A stretch of 64,000 nucleotides of DNA from Clostridium carboxidivorans P7 (GCF_001038625.1 NZ_CP011803.1:3038001-3102000), one strand, 5' to 3'. Counted from the first letter of the stretch, positions 53,011 to 63,126 are shown. The notes: generated by a model from the sequence alone, not told the origin. Numbers and translations are program-made.

Positions 53011-53868
53011 TTATGCATTAACCATTTTTCCGCCATTTACATGTAGAGTTTCACCTGAAACAAAACTGGAATCTTCACAAGCTAAAAATACATAAGCTTG
53101 AGCTAGCTCCACAGGCTGCCCTGGTCTACCCATTTCCGTATCAGTACCAAATTTTCCAACTTGCTCTGCAGTAAATGAAGATGGAATAAGAGGTGTCCAA
53201 ATTGGCCCTGGTGCTACAGAATTTACTCTTATATTCCTGCTTGCTAGCGAAAGTGCCATTGATCTGGTAAAAGAAGTTACAGCTCCTTTTGTCGCAGAAT
53301 AATCTATCAAAATTTTATCACCTTTATAGGCTGTAATAGAAGATGTATTAATAATTGTACTTCCATCCTTTAAATGAGGCATAACTGCTTTTGTCATATA
53401 AAACATTCCAAAAAAATTAGTTCTAAATGTTTTTTCAAGCTGCTCACTTGTAATATCCTCTATACTATTTTGAGGATGCTGCTCTGCTGCATTATTTACA
53501 AGTATATCTATCTTTCCAAATTCTTTTATTACATTTTCTACAGCTTTTATGCAAAAACTTTCATCTCCTATATCCCCTGATATAAGCATACATTTTCTCC
53601 CTTTTTCCTGTATTATTTTTTGAGTTTCCTTAGCATCCTCATGTTCATCAAAATACACTATAGCTACATTTGCACCTTCCTTAGCATATGCAACTGCTAC
53701 AGCTTTACCAATTCCGCTGTCCCCTCCTGTAATTACTGCAGTTTTATTACTTAATTTGTTTGCTCCTTGGTAATTTACATTATCATAAATTGGTTTTGGA
53801 TTCATAAGTGACTCTAATCCTGGTTGTTTATCCTGCTTTTGAGGTGGTATTGTTTTTGGAAAATCCAT
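53011..53868 (-). CDS. Short-chain dehydrogenase/reductase (YhdF/GS39-like)
   Basis: 285 residues: an N-terminal extension (FPKTIPPQKQDKQPGLESLM) typical of the general-stress SDR subgroup, the NAD(P)-binding GGDSGIGKAVAVAYAKEG, NNAAEQHP, catalytic Ser in NTSSITAY, and YSATKGA with the Tyr-x3-Lys pair. Start at 53868 (MDFPKT), with AAGGAAG 8 bases upstream. Probably reduces aldehydes or sugars under stress; substrate not determinable. Confidence 0.9.
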   Translation of the reverse strand: MDFPKTIPPQKQDKQPGLESLMNPKPIYDNVNYQGANKLSNKTAVITGGDSGIGKAVAVAYAKEGANVAIVYFDEHEDAKETQKIIQEKGRKCMLISGDIGDESFCIKAVENVIKEFGKIDILVNNAAEQHPQNSIEDITSEQLEKTFRTNFFGMFYMTKAVMPHLKDGSTIINTSSITAYKGDKILIDYSATKGAVTSFTRSMALSLASRNIRVNSVAPGPIWTPLIPSSFTAEQVGKFGTDTEMGRPGQPVELAQAYVFLACEDSSFVSGETLHVNGGKMVNA

Positions 53869-54078
53869 ACTTTTATCTTCCTTTCGTTTAAAATAATATT
53901 TTTTCTCCATATCTAGTATTGCTCATTAAAATCTTTATTATTTACTTAATATATTTACTATATAAGTGTTTTTATGGTAAAATCATTGTACATGAACATT
54001 TAAATTTTATCTTTCCTACATTAATTTAATTGTTTAATGGTAAATTTTAATATAAAAAAACTTTTAGGGGGACATCTT

Positions 54079-55806
54079 ATGAAAAAAATAAAATTATTAA
54101 TCACTTCAATTATAATTAGTACAGGTTTATTACTTCCAACATCTGTTTTTGCTAGTAATGACACTAATAATGCTAATTCTAATAAACCCAGTGTAACTAG
54201 ACTAGCTGGTTCAGATAGATATGGAACCTGTAATGCCATTGTACAGAATGGATGGTCTCAATCTGATTATGCCATTTTGGTTAACTCTGATATGTTTGCA
54301 GATGCTATTACTGCTTCACCACTAGCTAAAAAACTTAATAATGCACCAATTTTGCTTACTGAAGGTAATAATTTAACTACTTTAACTAAAGAACGTTTGC
54401 AGATATTAGGAGTTAAAACTGTTTATATTATAGGAGGTACTGGTGTTATTTCCAATAATATAGTAAATACTCTAAGTTCAATAAATATAAACAGTAAAAG
54501 AATTGGAGGAGTAGATAGATATGAAACTTCCATTAAGGTTGCTAAGGAATTAACTGGAGGCAATGCTTCTGGTATGTTTGTTGTTTCAGGCGATACCTTT
54601 GAAGACGCTTTAAGTACTGCTCCTATAGCTTCTAAACTTCAATATCCTATCATACTAGTAGCCAAAAATTACGTTCCTGCTTCAGTTAAAAATTATGCAG
54701 CAAGTGCTAAAGATAAAGATTTAATATTAGTAGGTGGAGCTGATGTTTTAGACAGTAACATTTCTAATGAACTAAAAGCAACAAAAGTTTATAGTCAATC
54801 TGATAAATACAGCAGAAATCTAGCATTAATAAATGACTTTAAGGGAAATTTGGACTTAAATAAAGTACTTGTAGCCAGTGATTCAGCCTTTGCAGATGCT
54901 CTTTCAGGTTCAGCATTAGCAGGAAAATCATCGAATCCAATTATACTATTAGGAAATAGTAATATAGATACTATTTCAAATTTTATTAGTAAAAATGATG
55001 TAAAAAATGTAAATGTATTAGGTGAAAGAGGAGTTATAAGTGATAATGCTGTTAATAGTATTATAGGAACATCTACTGCTCCAAATTCATATTTAGATTC
55101 AATTGCAGATAATACAGATTTAACTGATGCTCAAGTAGATTATTTATTATCACAACTTCAAGGCGATTGGTACAAACAAATTTATTTAGAAGATAAGAAA
55201 GTATCCATACCTTATGATAGTAAAATACTTCACTTTAATACTAAAACTTCTGGCAAATATCAACTTATTACAGCATACAAAAATGATGCACAACTAGAAA
55301 ATATTCAAAAAATCAAAAAAATATCTAAAAACCAATATTTGTTTTATGGCATGGACGGAACTGATGAGTATGATACCCTCTTTACTATAGACATTGGTAA
55401 TAATACAATAACTCTTAATTCTCTTGCTTCTATAGCTACTGGCACTAAATCTTTAAATAATGAAACTTTCATTAAAACAGATTTTGTTAGCTCAATAAAC
55501 AAGGCTGCTTTTGTAGGAAAATTTTTAGATGGTGCTAATAACACATATGAATTCAAAGATGATCTTACTGCAGTATGGCCAAACAAAACTTTTAAATATA
55601 AAATCCAACCATTAGATAATACTGGTGATTGCTACCTTTTTGAGGAATATGATTCAAATGGCAGCGTAGTAAATAGATTGGTTTCTCAAGATGCCAAAAG
55701 TGCAAGACTGTTCTATATAGCTATAAAAAATCCTGATAAACACACTGATGCTGATCCTGCATACGTAAAAGGTGCTAGATACCTTGCTTTAACTAAAGCT
55801 AACTAA
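54079..55806 (+). CDS. Cell wall-binding repeat 2 (CWB2) surface protein
   Basis: 575 residues: signal peptide (LLITSIIISTGLLLPTSVFA), then three PF04122-type repeats at about residues 35-130 (VTRLAGSDRYGTCNAIVQNG), 135-225 (KRIGGVDRYETSIKVAKEL) and 230-325 (degenerate, KVYSQSDKYSRNLALINDF). Such repeats tether proteins non-covalently to the secondary cell-wall polymer. The C-terminal 220 residues are unrecognised and presumably carry the function. Start at 54079, with TTAGGGGG 8 bases upstream; the longer frame lacks a site. Confidence 0.88.
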   Translation: MKKIKLLITSIIISTGLLLPTSVFASNDTNNANSNKPSVTRLAGSDRYGTCNAIVQNGWSQSDYAILVNSDMFADAITASPLAKKLNNAPILLTEGNNLTTLTKERLQILGVKTVYIIGGTGVISNNIVNTLSSININSKRIGGVDRYETSIKVAKELTGGNASGMFVVSGDTFEDALSTAPIASKLQYPIILVAKNYVPASVKNYAASAKDKDLILVGGADVLDSNISNELKATKVYSQSDKYSRNLALINDFKGNLDLNKVLVASDSAFADALSGSALAGKSSNPIILLGNSNIDTISNFISKNDVKNVNVLGERGVISDNAVNSIIGTSTAPNSYLDSIADNTDLTDAQVDYLLSQLQGDWYKQIYLEDKKVSIPYDSKILHFNTKTSGKYQLITAYKNDAQLENIQKIKKISKNQYLFYGMDGTDEYDTLFTIDIGNNTITLNSLASIATGTKSLNNETFIKTDFVSSINKAAFVGKFLDGANNTYEFKDDLTAVWPNKTFKYKIQPLDNTGDCYLFEEYDSNGSVVNRLVSQDAKSARLFYIAIKNPDKHTDADPAYVKGARYLALTKAN

Positions 55807-55858
55807 AATTAATATTACAATTAATAAGTTTGTTTTAAAACAAATAATGAGTGTAAAT

Positions 55859-55903
55859 AAAAGCTATGAAATTTAGTTATACAACCTATATTTCATAGCT
55901 TTT
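55859..55903 (+). terminator. Terminator of the CWB2 gene
   Basis: AAAAGCTATGAAAT and ATTTCATAGCTTTT, 14-bp perfect arms. Confidence 0.75.
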
Positions 55904-56006
55904 CAAATTGAAAAAAGTTTTTCTATATATTATACTAATCATAAATTAAAAAAATCATTAAATAATTCACCGTTTTTATTATTAGCTTAAAAGAAAGGAG
56001 ATAATT

Positions 56007-58073
56007 ATGCGAAAAAAATACATAACTTATCCTTCCGATATGCCAGTTTCAATATCTTTAGAGAATGTAATAAATTACCCCATGCATTGGCATAATTCCA
56101 TAGAAATTCTCTATGTCCTTAAGGGTAAACTCAATATCACTATAAGTTCAGATAACTATGAACTCATAGAAAAGGACATAGAAATAATAAATTTAGATGA
56201 ACCTCACAGTATTGTAAGTAATGATAGAGATAATAAAGTTTTAGTTTTTCATATAGATTCTTATTTTTTTGAAAAATACTACAGTGATATTGAAAATATG
56301 TTCTTCTTCACCAATACTACAGATGACAGAGCTCAGGAAAGTGAAAAATACGATGCTTTAAGAACATTTTTAGCTAAAATAACCTGTGAAGCAGTTCAAA
56401 AACAAGATAATTATGATAAAGAAATACAAGTTATTCTCATAGATCTTCTTTACCACCTTATAAACAATTTTCACTATTTAATGTATGAAAATGAAGATTT
56501 AAAAGAAAAAGAAGAACAATTAGAAAGATATCATAGAATTTCTAAATACATATTTAATAACTCTAACGATAATATAACACTACAAGACATAGCAAAAAAA
56601 GAATTTTTAAGTACTGATTATTTATCTCACGGAATAAAAGATGTTACAGGCTCAAGCTTTACAGATTTGTTAAATTCAAATAGAGTTCAAGAAGCTTTAA
56701 AACTTCTTTTAGATACAGATAAAACTATATCCGAAATTTCAGAGGAAGTAGGATTTTCACATACTAGATACTTTAATAAGCATTTTAAAGCTCATTATAA
56801 ATATACCCCTCTTCAATATAGGAAAAGATTTAAAGTTGATGATGAAACCTTTGAAAATCAAAAAAAACTTAAATTTTTTGATTTAAATGAAAGTCTTCAA
56901 TATATAACTTATTATCTAGAAGATTATGATAGATTTAATTACGAGGATAAAATAACAAAAATAGATATAAACATGGGTGAAGATATTGGAGAATTTCATA
57001 AGTCCTTTAAAGATGTGCTAAACGTAGGAGATGCTTTTGACCTTCTTTTAGAAGATAATAAAGACATACTTGAAGTTCTTCAGGAAGAAATAGGCTTTGA
57101 ATATGCCAGACTTTTAAATGTCTTTAGCCAAGACATGTGCATATTTCCGGGTTCTAAATTTTATAATTGGAATAGAACCAGTGATGTATTTGAATTTTTA
57201 GATACACTTAATATAAAACCTCTTATAGTTTTAGATAATAAAAACTTTTCCACTGAAGATTTCTTAAAAGCTTTAAAGTCTTTCCTAAACTATTTTGGAG
57301 AATTGGACAATTTGGATTTGTATTCTTTTAAATTTCAATTTAGTTCAACTATATCAAATATTACCCAAGATAAAATAGTAGAACTTTTGTGTAAGGATTA
57401 TGAGTTAGAAGTATCTGATAAGCCCTTTTATGCTAATGATAGTATAGACTATATTTACGATACAGCATATATGATGCCATACATCATTAACAGCGTAATA
57501 AGAAATACAAATTCCTTGAACTTTTTAAGAGCTTTTGATGTTTTAGATAAACAGTTTAACTTAACTAATGAAGTATTTTTTGGATATCCTGGTCTTATAA
57601 ATGACAAAGGAATAAAAAAGCCTTCTTATTATGCATATTACTTATTAAACAAACTAGGAGATACCTTAGTTGCAAAAAATGATGGATATATAGTTACAAA
57701 GTCCCATAAGGAATATCAAATTTTACTTTATAACCATAATGAGGACATAGATAAACTTATTCCATTTAAAAGTTTTTCAAAACTTAGAGCTGTAAAAAAT
57801 GCTGTTGCACAAAAACTTTCGTTAAATATAGTCAATATACCTTCATCTATAAAAGTAACTACTTACGAAATAAATGAAAAATCTGGTTCTTCATATAACT
57901 ACTGGATTGACATGGGAAAACCTAAAAGATTGAGTAAAGAGGAAAAACAAATTCTTCATAAAGCCTCTTTTCCTACTATACATTTTAAAAACCTGAAAAA
58001 AAGTACTGTATTTAACTTACAAATCACCCTTAAAGGTTATGGAGCTTTACTTATCTTGATAAAAGAGGCTTAA
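56007..58073 (+). CDS. AraC-family regulator with cupin and GH39-like domains
   Basis: 688 residues: an N-terminal cupin (about 15-90; HWHNSIEILYVLKGKLNITI), a linker, a double AraC helix-turn-helix (about 185-285; ITLQDIAKKEFLSTDYLSHG and ISEISEEVGFSHTRYFNKHF), and a C-terminal half (about 310-680) resembling the beta-xylosidase (GH39) barrel attached to many Firmicute AraC regulators. The barrel's catalytic glutamates are not clearly preserved, so it may only bind sugar. AAAGGAG precedes the ATG. It is co-oriented with the MATE gene 200 bases downstream. Confidence 0.86.
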   Translation: MRKKYITYPSDMPVSISLENVINYPMHWHNSIEILYVLKGKLNITISSDNYELIEKDIEIINLDEPHSIVSNDRDNKVLVFHIDSYFFEKYYSDIENMFFFTNTTDDRAQESEKYDALRTFLAKITCEAVQKQDNYDKEIQVILIDLLYHLINNFHYLMYENEDLKEKEEQLERYHRISKYIFNNSNDNITLQDIAKKEFLSTDYLSHGIKDVTGSSFTDLLNSNRVQEALKLLLDTDKTISEISEEVGFSHTRYFNKHFKAHYKYTPLQYRKRFKVDDETFENQKKLKFFDLNESLQYITYYLEDYDRFNYEDKITKIDINMGEDIGEFHKSFKDVLNVGDAFDLLLEDNKDILEVLQEEIGFEYARLLNVFSQDMCIFPGSKFYNWNRTSDVFEFLDTLNIKPLIVLDNKNFSTEDFLKALKSFLNYFGELDNLDLYSFKFQFSSTISNITQDKIVELLCKDYELEVSDKPFYANDSIDYIYDTAYMMPYIINSVIRNTNSLNFLRAFDVLDKQFNLTNEVFFGYPGLINDKGIKKPSYYAYYLLNKLGDTLVAKNDGYIVTKSHKEYQILLYNHNEDIDKLIPFKSFSKLRAVKNAVAQKLSLNIVNIPSSIKVTTYEINEKSGSSYNYWIDMGKPKRLSKEEKQILHKASFPTIHFKNLKKSTVFNLQITLKGYGALLILIKEA

Positions 58074-58098
58074 TAATACCTAAAAACAGGTGTTATTA
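58071..58098 (+). terminator. Terminator of the AraC-family gene
   Basis: TAATAATACCT and AGGTGTTATTA around AAAAAC, overlapping the stop codon and followed by a T-rich tract. Confidence 0.7.
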
Positions 58099-58274
58099 AG
58101 CTATTTTCTTATTTTGTCTATTTTCTCAACACCTCATAATTGTACTTTTCTTCTGAACCTCTAAGTGAATGTAAATTTCCCCCAAAACCATTATAATTTA
58201 ATTAAAGAGTTAAGTAAGCGAAGATTATCTTTTAAATGTCCTAGCTTACTTTTCTAAAATTTGAGGTGAAATTT

Positions 58275-59666
58275 ATGGAAATTGACAGTAATATTTTTGC
58301 AAAAGAAAAAATTAAAACAACCCTTTTTAAATTTGCTATACCTGCTATATTTGCATTGTTGGTATCGGAACTTTATAACATTGTAGACACAATATATGTA
58401 GGTCACTACATAGGAGTTACTTCCCTGGCAGCTATAACCATAGCATTTCCTGTTCAAAAGCTACTTATAGCTCTTGGTCTTTTAATAGCTGTTGGTACTT
58501 CAACTTATACTGCTAGAAGCTTAGGTGAAAATAACATTTCAGAATTTAAAAGAATAATAGTTACTTCTTTAACTTTAGTTTTAACTATCTTAACGCTAGT
58601 TTCATTTATTGTTTTTGTATTTAGAAAACCTATTTTTTATACACTAGGAGCTAGTGACATAACCTATGCCTTAGTAAATAAATATGTATCCATAATATTA
58701 TTAGGCGGCATTTTTCAATCTTTATCAGTAGTAGCCTGTTATATTATGATTTCTTTGAAACAAACTAGAGCTTTATTATATACTAACTTAATTGGCGCTG
58801 TTTTAAATATAATAATCAATTATATATTAATAGTTATGCTTGGCTTTGGAATCGAAGGAGCTGCCATATCCACAGTAATTTCTCAAATAACTGCCTTTAG
58901 CTTTGCTTTTTATAAATTCAAAAATATTATAAGAGATTTTAATATTGAATTTTCAATGCATTCTATTCATACTTCAATTACCAGAGAAATTTTAACTGGT
59001 ATAATAACTATTGGATTTTCAACCTTTATAATAGAAATTGAAGATGCTTTAGTTTCTGTAGTATTAAATAACCTTCTTTATTCTCAAGGTGGAGAAGCTG
59101 CTATTGTGATAGTAGGAGTAATAACCAAAGTTTCAATGTTTTTATTTGTAACAATAATAGGAATAAGCTCTGCAATGCAGCCTATAGTTGCTTATAACTT
59201 TGGTGCTAAAAACTATGATAAAGTTAAAAATGCTTTAATTACTTCAATTAAAGCCGTGCTAATAGCTTCCTTTGGTTTTTGGTTAATTTTTATGTTCTTT
59301 TCAAATTCTATAATAGGATTTTTCTTAAAAGATTCTACTTTACTTAACGAAACGGTTAAAGCTTTCAGACTATGTATTTCTTTAATACCTCTAACTGGAG
59401 TATATTATATGGGAATAAATTATTATCAAGCAATTGGTGAAGCGAAAAAAAGCTTTTTACTTTCAATATATAGGGAAATTATAATATTCATACCTTTAGC
59501 TATACTCTTTGTTGAGCTATTTGGTATAAAAGGTACTTGGATTGCTTATCCTATAACTGATGCCATTGCTGCCTTAACTTCTTTTTACTTCTTAAGTAAA
59601 ACTTTGAGAGAAGATTTCAACGAAATAGAAATAAGCCGCAAACTTAAAATAAAAACTCATATGTAA
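58275..59666 (+). CDS. MATE-family multidrug exporter
   Basis: 463 residues, 12 TM helices. FAIPAIFALLVSELYNIVDT near the N terminus and the symmetrical second-half GISSAMQPIVAYNFGAKNYD are MATE hallmarks. Start at ATG 58275 with GAGGTGA 6 bases upstream; a GTG within that site is not a start. Substrate unknown; drug or metabolite efflux coupled to Na+ or H+. Confidence 0.93.
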   Translation: MEIDSNIFAKEKIKTTLFKFAIPAIFALLVSELYNIVDTIYVGHYIGVTSLAAITIAFPVQKLLIALGLLIAVGTSTYTARSLGENNISEFKRIIVTSLTLVLTILTLVSFIVFVFRKPIFYTLGASDITYALVNKYVSIILLGGIFQSLSVVACYIMISLKQTRALLYTNLIGAVLNIIINYILIVMLGFGIEGAAISTVISQITAFSFAFYKFKNIIRDFNIEFSMHSIHTSITREILTGIITIGFSTFIIEIEDALVSVVLNNLLYSQGGEAAIVIVGVITKVSMFLFVTIIGISSAMQPIVAYNFGAKNYDKVKNALITSIKAVLIASFGFWLIFMFFSNSIIGFFLKDSTLLNETVKAFRLCISLIPLTGVYYMGINYYQAIGEAKKSFLLSIYREIIIFIPLAILFVELFGIKGTWIAYPITDAIAALTSFYFLSKTLREDFNEIEISRKLKIKTHM

Positions 59667-59704
59667 AAAACAGCTTCTACTTAAAATAGTGGAAGCTGTT
59701 TTTT
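59665..59704. terminator. Bidirectional terminator
   Basis: AAAAAACAGCTTC and GAAGCTGTTTTTT arms, overlapping the MATE stop and facing the convergent BlaR1-like gene. Confidence 0.85.
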
Positions 59705-59721
59705 ATAAGTTATAAAGCAAA

Positions 59722-61224
59722 CTAATTAACCTTTTTCAATACATAGTACATTGGTCTTTTGCCGCCATAAGCATAATCTCCACTTTTCCATTGAACAAAC
59801 ATATAGGTTTCTCCATCAATATCTTTTATAAGGTATTCACTTGAAACTTTATCTTCTTTATCTATGACCATACCCTTTGTCCATGTGAAGCATTTTTTAT
59901 CTGTTGTCCCATTTTTAAAAAACTTAAGCTCTTTAATATATAGTTCATCCTTACAATACCTCTTAGATTTTTTAAAATCTGATATATACTCAACAAAATC
60001 TACGCATGTCCAATTTCCAACAACTTCAGGATCATATTCATAGGAATAATAAGTATTGTCTATTATTCTATTTCTCCCCAGTTCATCTACTACATACTTA
60101 GAACCTATATTATTATTGACATCATTGAAAAATAAATTGCTGGAAAACACATTATCTATTTTCCCTTCTGTAAGCATAGTAATTCCTAAAACTGATAAAA
60201 TAATCATTGAAGTTATAATTACCCTAGGCGAACTTCTTTTAAATTGTTTTATGACATTTATTCTTCTAACCATATCCTCAGCATTTACTGAAATACCAAC
60301 TGCCATATTTAATTCTTTCTTTGTATTAAATTTAGAATACTTAATAAGGTTTATCATGGTATATCCATATTCCTTTAGCTTATCATTTTCTAAATAAGAA
60401 AGTGCTAAGGAATCACAACATAATTCCATATCTTTTTTCATCCTTTTTGTAAGGTACCATACAAATGGATTAAACCAATAGACTATATTAACTATTTTAA
60501 TAACATAGTTAGTCAAAACATCTTTTCTTTTGTAATGTGAAAGTTCATGAAGAAATATATGTCTAATATCATTGTCATTCATTTCTTCAATTATACTTTC
60601 TGGCATTAATATCTTAGGATTGAAAAGGCCAAAAATTGCTGGAGTTTTAATATCTTGTCCTTTAACAACGACTATTTTTGTTTTTATTTTCATATTCCTT
60701 TTACATTTTTCTAAAATATCTATAATTCTATGATCCACTAATTGTTTACACTTATTTACCTTGTTTACACATGTTACATATGCCATAACCATATATAGAA
60801 TACCTAAAATAACCCCTATACTCCATAATATAAGTGTTAATTTTATAGTTGATAATGGCATTGACATTTCTTTTGTAAGCATATTTGGATTTAAATAAAA
60901 ATACTCCTTATTAACCTGAATATTTCTTACTGCATTCTCATCTAAATTTTCAGTAAAATACTGATCATAATCAAATTTATCTATAGCAGATACAACTGGT
61001 GGTCTATTAAAAAAAACTGGTGACATATTAAATAGACTAAATGAACTTTGAGGTAATATTGGTACAATTAGTCTTATTAAAATAAAAATCCACATTGCAT
61101 ATTGAATTTGCAGCCTTAGTTTTCCTTTTAAAATTCTTATTATAAGAAAAGTAATTAAAATCAGTGTACTAGCTGAAAATGATAAGTATAATACCCATTT
61201 ATATAAGATCATTAAATGAAACAT
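59722..61224 (-). CDS. BlaR1/MecR1-like M56 peptidase
   Basis: 500 residues: four TM helices (first three within about 5-60, 100-150, 205-230 regions, one near 325-345), with the zinc-protease motif LHELSHYKRKD between them. The extracytoplasmic C-terminal part (about 370-500) is not a penicillin-binding domain but ends in a small domain (KSGDYAYGGKRPMYYVLKKV) seen in clostridial M56 proteins. It should cleave or inactivate the BlaI-like repressor in response to an envelope signal. GGAAG precedes the ATG at 61224, 5 bases after the blaI-like stop. Confidence 0.88.
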   Translation of the reverse strand: MFHLMILYKWVLYLSFSASTLILITFLIIRILKGKLRLQIQYAMWIFILIRLIVPILPQSSFSLFNMSPVFFNRPPVVSAIDKFDYDQYFTENLDENAVRNIQVNKEYFYLNPNMLTKEMSMPLSTIKLTLILWSIGVILGILYMVMAYVTCVNKVNKCKQLVDHRIIDILEKCKRNMKIKTKIVVVKGQDIKTPAIFGLFNPKILMPESIIEEMNDNDIRHIFLHELSHYKRKDVLTNYVIKIVNIVYWFNPFVWYLTKRMKKDMELCCDSLALSYLENDKLKEYGYTMINLIKYSKFNTKKELNMAVGISVNAEDMVRRINVIKQFKRSSPRVIITSMIILSVLGITMLTEGKIDNVFSSNLFFNDVNNNIGSKYVVDELGRNRIIDNTYYSYEYDPEVVGNWTCVDFVEYISDFKKSKRYCKDELYIKELKFFKNGTTDKKCFTWTKGMVIDKEDKVSSEYLIKDIDGETYMFVQWKSGDYAYGGKRPMYYVLKKVN

Positions 61225-61229
61225 AATCT

Positions 61230-61601
61230 CTACTTCCTATCATCTAATATACGTTTCAAGTCATCTATGTCCTCTTCCGTCAATTTATTGTCCTCAATAA
61301 AATTCAATAACATATTTTTAGCAGCACCATTATATACTCTTTGTATAAAAGATTTACTTTCTTCCTTTATACATTCCTTCTCATTAACCAAAGGATAATA
61401 ATAATATGTTCTGCCTTCTTCATTAAAACTTATAGCATTCTTTTTTAAAAGTCTACTTATAAGTGATTTAACTGTTTTAGGTTTCCATTCAGTGCTGCCT
61501 TCTAAATATTTTATTATTTCATTTGCAGTACAAGGGTTTTTGTTCCATATAATCTTCATTATTTCCCATTCTGCTTCAGATATTTTAGGTATATTACTCA
61601 T
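61230..61601 (-). CDS. BlaI/MecI-family repressor
   Basis: 123 residues. The winged helix ISEAEWEIMKIIWNKNPCTA followed by WKPKTVKSLISRLLKKNAIS is characteristic, with a C-terminal dimerisation/cleavage helix. GGGAGG precedes the ATG. It is the first gene of the two-gene unit with the M56 peptidase; an inverted repeat overlaps its promoter. There is no beta-lactamase gene nearby, so the regulon is unknown. Confidence 0.93.
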   Translation of the reverse strand: MSNIPKISEAEWEIMKIIWNKNPCTANEIIKYLEGSTEWKPKTVKSLISRLLKKNAISFNEEGRTYYYYPLVNEKECIKEESKSFIQRVYNGAAKNMLLNFIEDNKLTEEDIDDLKRILDDRK

Positions 61602-61619
61602 ATTTTAATCCTCCCATTA

Positions 61620-61659
61620 ATTACAATCGTAATCTATAATATTATATTACGATTACACT
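61620..61659. promoter_or_regulatory. Candidate BlaI operators
   Basis: ATTAC-AATC-GTAAT at 61620-61633 and an inverted related site at 61646-61659 (AATCGTAAT and ATTACGATT in opposite orientation). They cover the -10 box and the 5' end of the transcript, as in known BlaI/MecI autoregulation. Confidence 0.6.
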
Positions 61660-61672
61660 TAATCATTGTCAA
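61644..61672 (-). promoter_or_regulatory. Promoter of the blaI-like operon
   Basis: Minus strand TTGACA, 17 bases, TAATAT, about 45 bases upstream of the repressor start and overlapping its presumed operators. Confidence 0.6.
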
Positions 61673-61951
61673 TATTTCTTCAATAATTAAAATTATTTAA
61701 TATTATAAGATTATTTTCCCGTATATATTCAAAATTAATTATTAAATATCTTGCTATGTTATACAAAAAAAATTGCACAGCAATTTTCATACAATTACTA
61801 TAGAATTAATATTTTATAGTAAAATATTATATAGTACATAATTTTATATTTTAATTCAAATTATTAAAATATAAAACTCAATAACACAGCTATAAATTGT
61901 AATATGTAATATATAATAAAATTGTTTTAATTTTGAAAGGAGTTAATTTAA

Positions 61952-62674
61952 ATGAAATATGTTCTTGATGTACATACTCATACTATAGTAAGTGGGCATG
62001 CTTATTCTACTTTATTAGAAAATGCTAAATATGCTAGTGAAATAGGTCTACAACTTTTAGGAACAACAGATCATGGTCCTTCTATGCCTGGTGCTCCTCA
62101 TGAATGGTATTTTGGAAACCTTAAAGTACTTCCTAGAGAACTTTTTGGTGTAACTATGCTTTATGGATGTGAAGCGAATATTATAGATCTTGAAGGAAAT
62201 CTTGATTTACCAATGGATATGCAAAAAAATTTAGATATACTTATAGCTAGTATCCATGAACCTATAATGAAAGGAAATAACAATCCTGATTTAACTACTA
62301 CTGCTCTATTGAAGGCTATGGATAATCCTAATGTACACATTTTAGGTCATTCTGGTAATCCTAAATTTCCAATTCATGAAGAAGAAATAGTAAAAAAAGC
62401 AAAAGAAAAAAATATACTTATTGAAATAAATAATAGTTCCTTTATAAGTTCAAGAATAGGCAGTGAAAAAAATTGTTCTAGAATTGCTAGCCTATGTAAA
62501 GAACATGGCGTAAAAATAATACTAAACAGCGATTCCCATTTTGCCTATCGCATAGGTGGTTTTGATGCTGCAATAAAAGTATTAAAGCAAATAGATATGC
62601 CTGAAGAACTAATAATAAATAAGAGCAAAGAAGATTTTCTTGATTTTTTAAGAGCTAAAGGAAAAAATCTTTAA
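61952..62674 (+). CDS. PHP-domain phosphoesterase (YcdX-like)
   Basis: 240 residues. Metal-binding motifs of the PHP superfamily are visible: DVHTHTIVSGHAY, GTTDHGPSMPGAPH, ASIHEP, ILGHSGNP and LNSDSHFAY, close to the YcdX phosphatase subgroup. AAAGGAG precedes the ATG. Likely a trinuclear-metal phosphatase of unknown physiological substrate. Confidence 0.92.
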   Translation: MKYVLDVHTHTIVSGHAYSTLLENAKYASEIGLQLLGTTDHGPSMPGAPHEWYFGNLKVLPRELFGVTMLYGCEANIIDLEGNLDLPMDMQKNLDILIASIHEPIMKGNNNPDLTTTALLKAMDNPNVHILGHSGNPKFPIHEEEIVKKAKEKNILIEINNSSFISSRIGSEKNCSRIASLCKEHGVKIILNSDSHFAYRIGGFDAAIKVLKQIDMPEELIINKSKEDFLDFLRAKGKNL

Positions 62675-62703
62675 TTTTAATTCAAAATGCTTTGTATAAG
62701 TAC

Positions 62704-62883
62704 ATTGTGACACAACTTTTTAGGCTGAGTCCGCATCTCTAGATATATGGTGTATAAAAGCCAACCGTTTATTAAGAATATCTAATGCCTAAAAAGTTGT
62801 GTAGTAAATGTATTCTTCTAATTATGATGAATTGCTTATAATGTATTATAAATATAGCTATATAAAAAAAGCGTAGCTTTCTT
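62704..62883. mobile_element. MITE-like mosaic repeat, short copy
   Basis: ACACAACTTTTTAGG (62710-62724) and complement (62788-62802) enclose 93 bp matching the right end of 22659-23040 in reverse orientation. The flank up to GCGTAGCTTTC at 62883 also matches, so the repeat unit is larger than its inverted repeats. Confidence 0.65.
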
Positions 62884-63078
62884 AATTCTTATTGTTTATA
62901 TGTTTTACCTTGACTTTTTTAATAAATAAGGTAAGTCGTAGACTGTAAAAACTTAGTAACCTTATTGACTATTCATTGCATTAAAAATAAAGTTACCTGT
63001 TAAATAATTTTGTGATTACTTTTATGTATATAACATATATAAAATGCAAGATTCTTAAAAGGAAATCATCTGACCAAC

Positions 63079-63126
63079 TTATCTCTTTCGGGATATTTCT
63101 ATAAAATAAGAGATAACTTGTTTTTT
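63079..63126 (+). terminator. Orphan intrinsic terminator
   Basis: CAACTTATCTCTT and AAGAGATAACTTG (one mismatch) followed by TTTTTT, 400 bases after the nearest upstream plus-strand gene. Suggests a non-coding transcript ends here. Confidence 0.55.
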
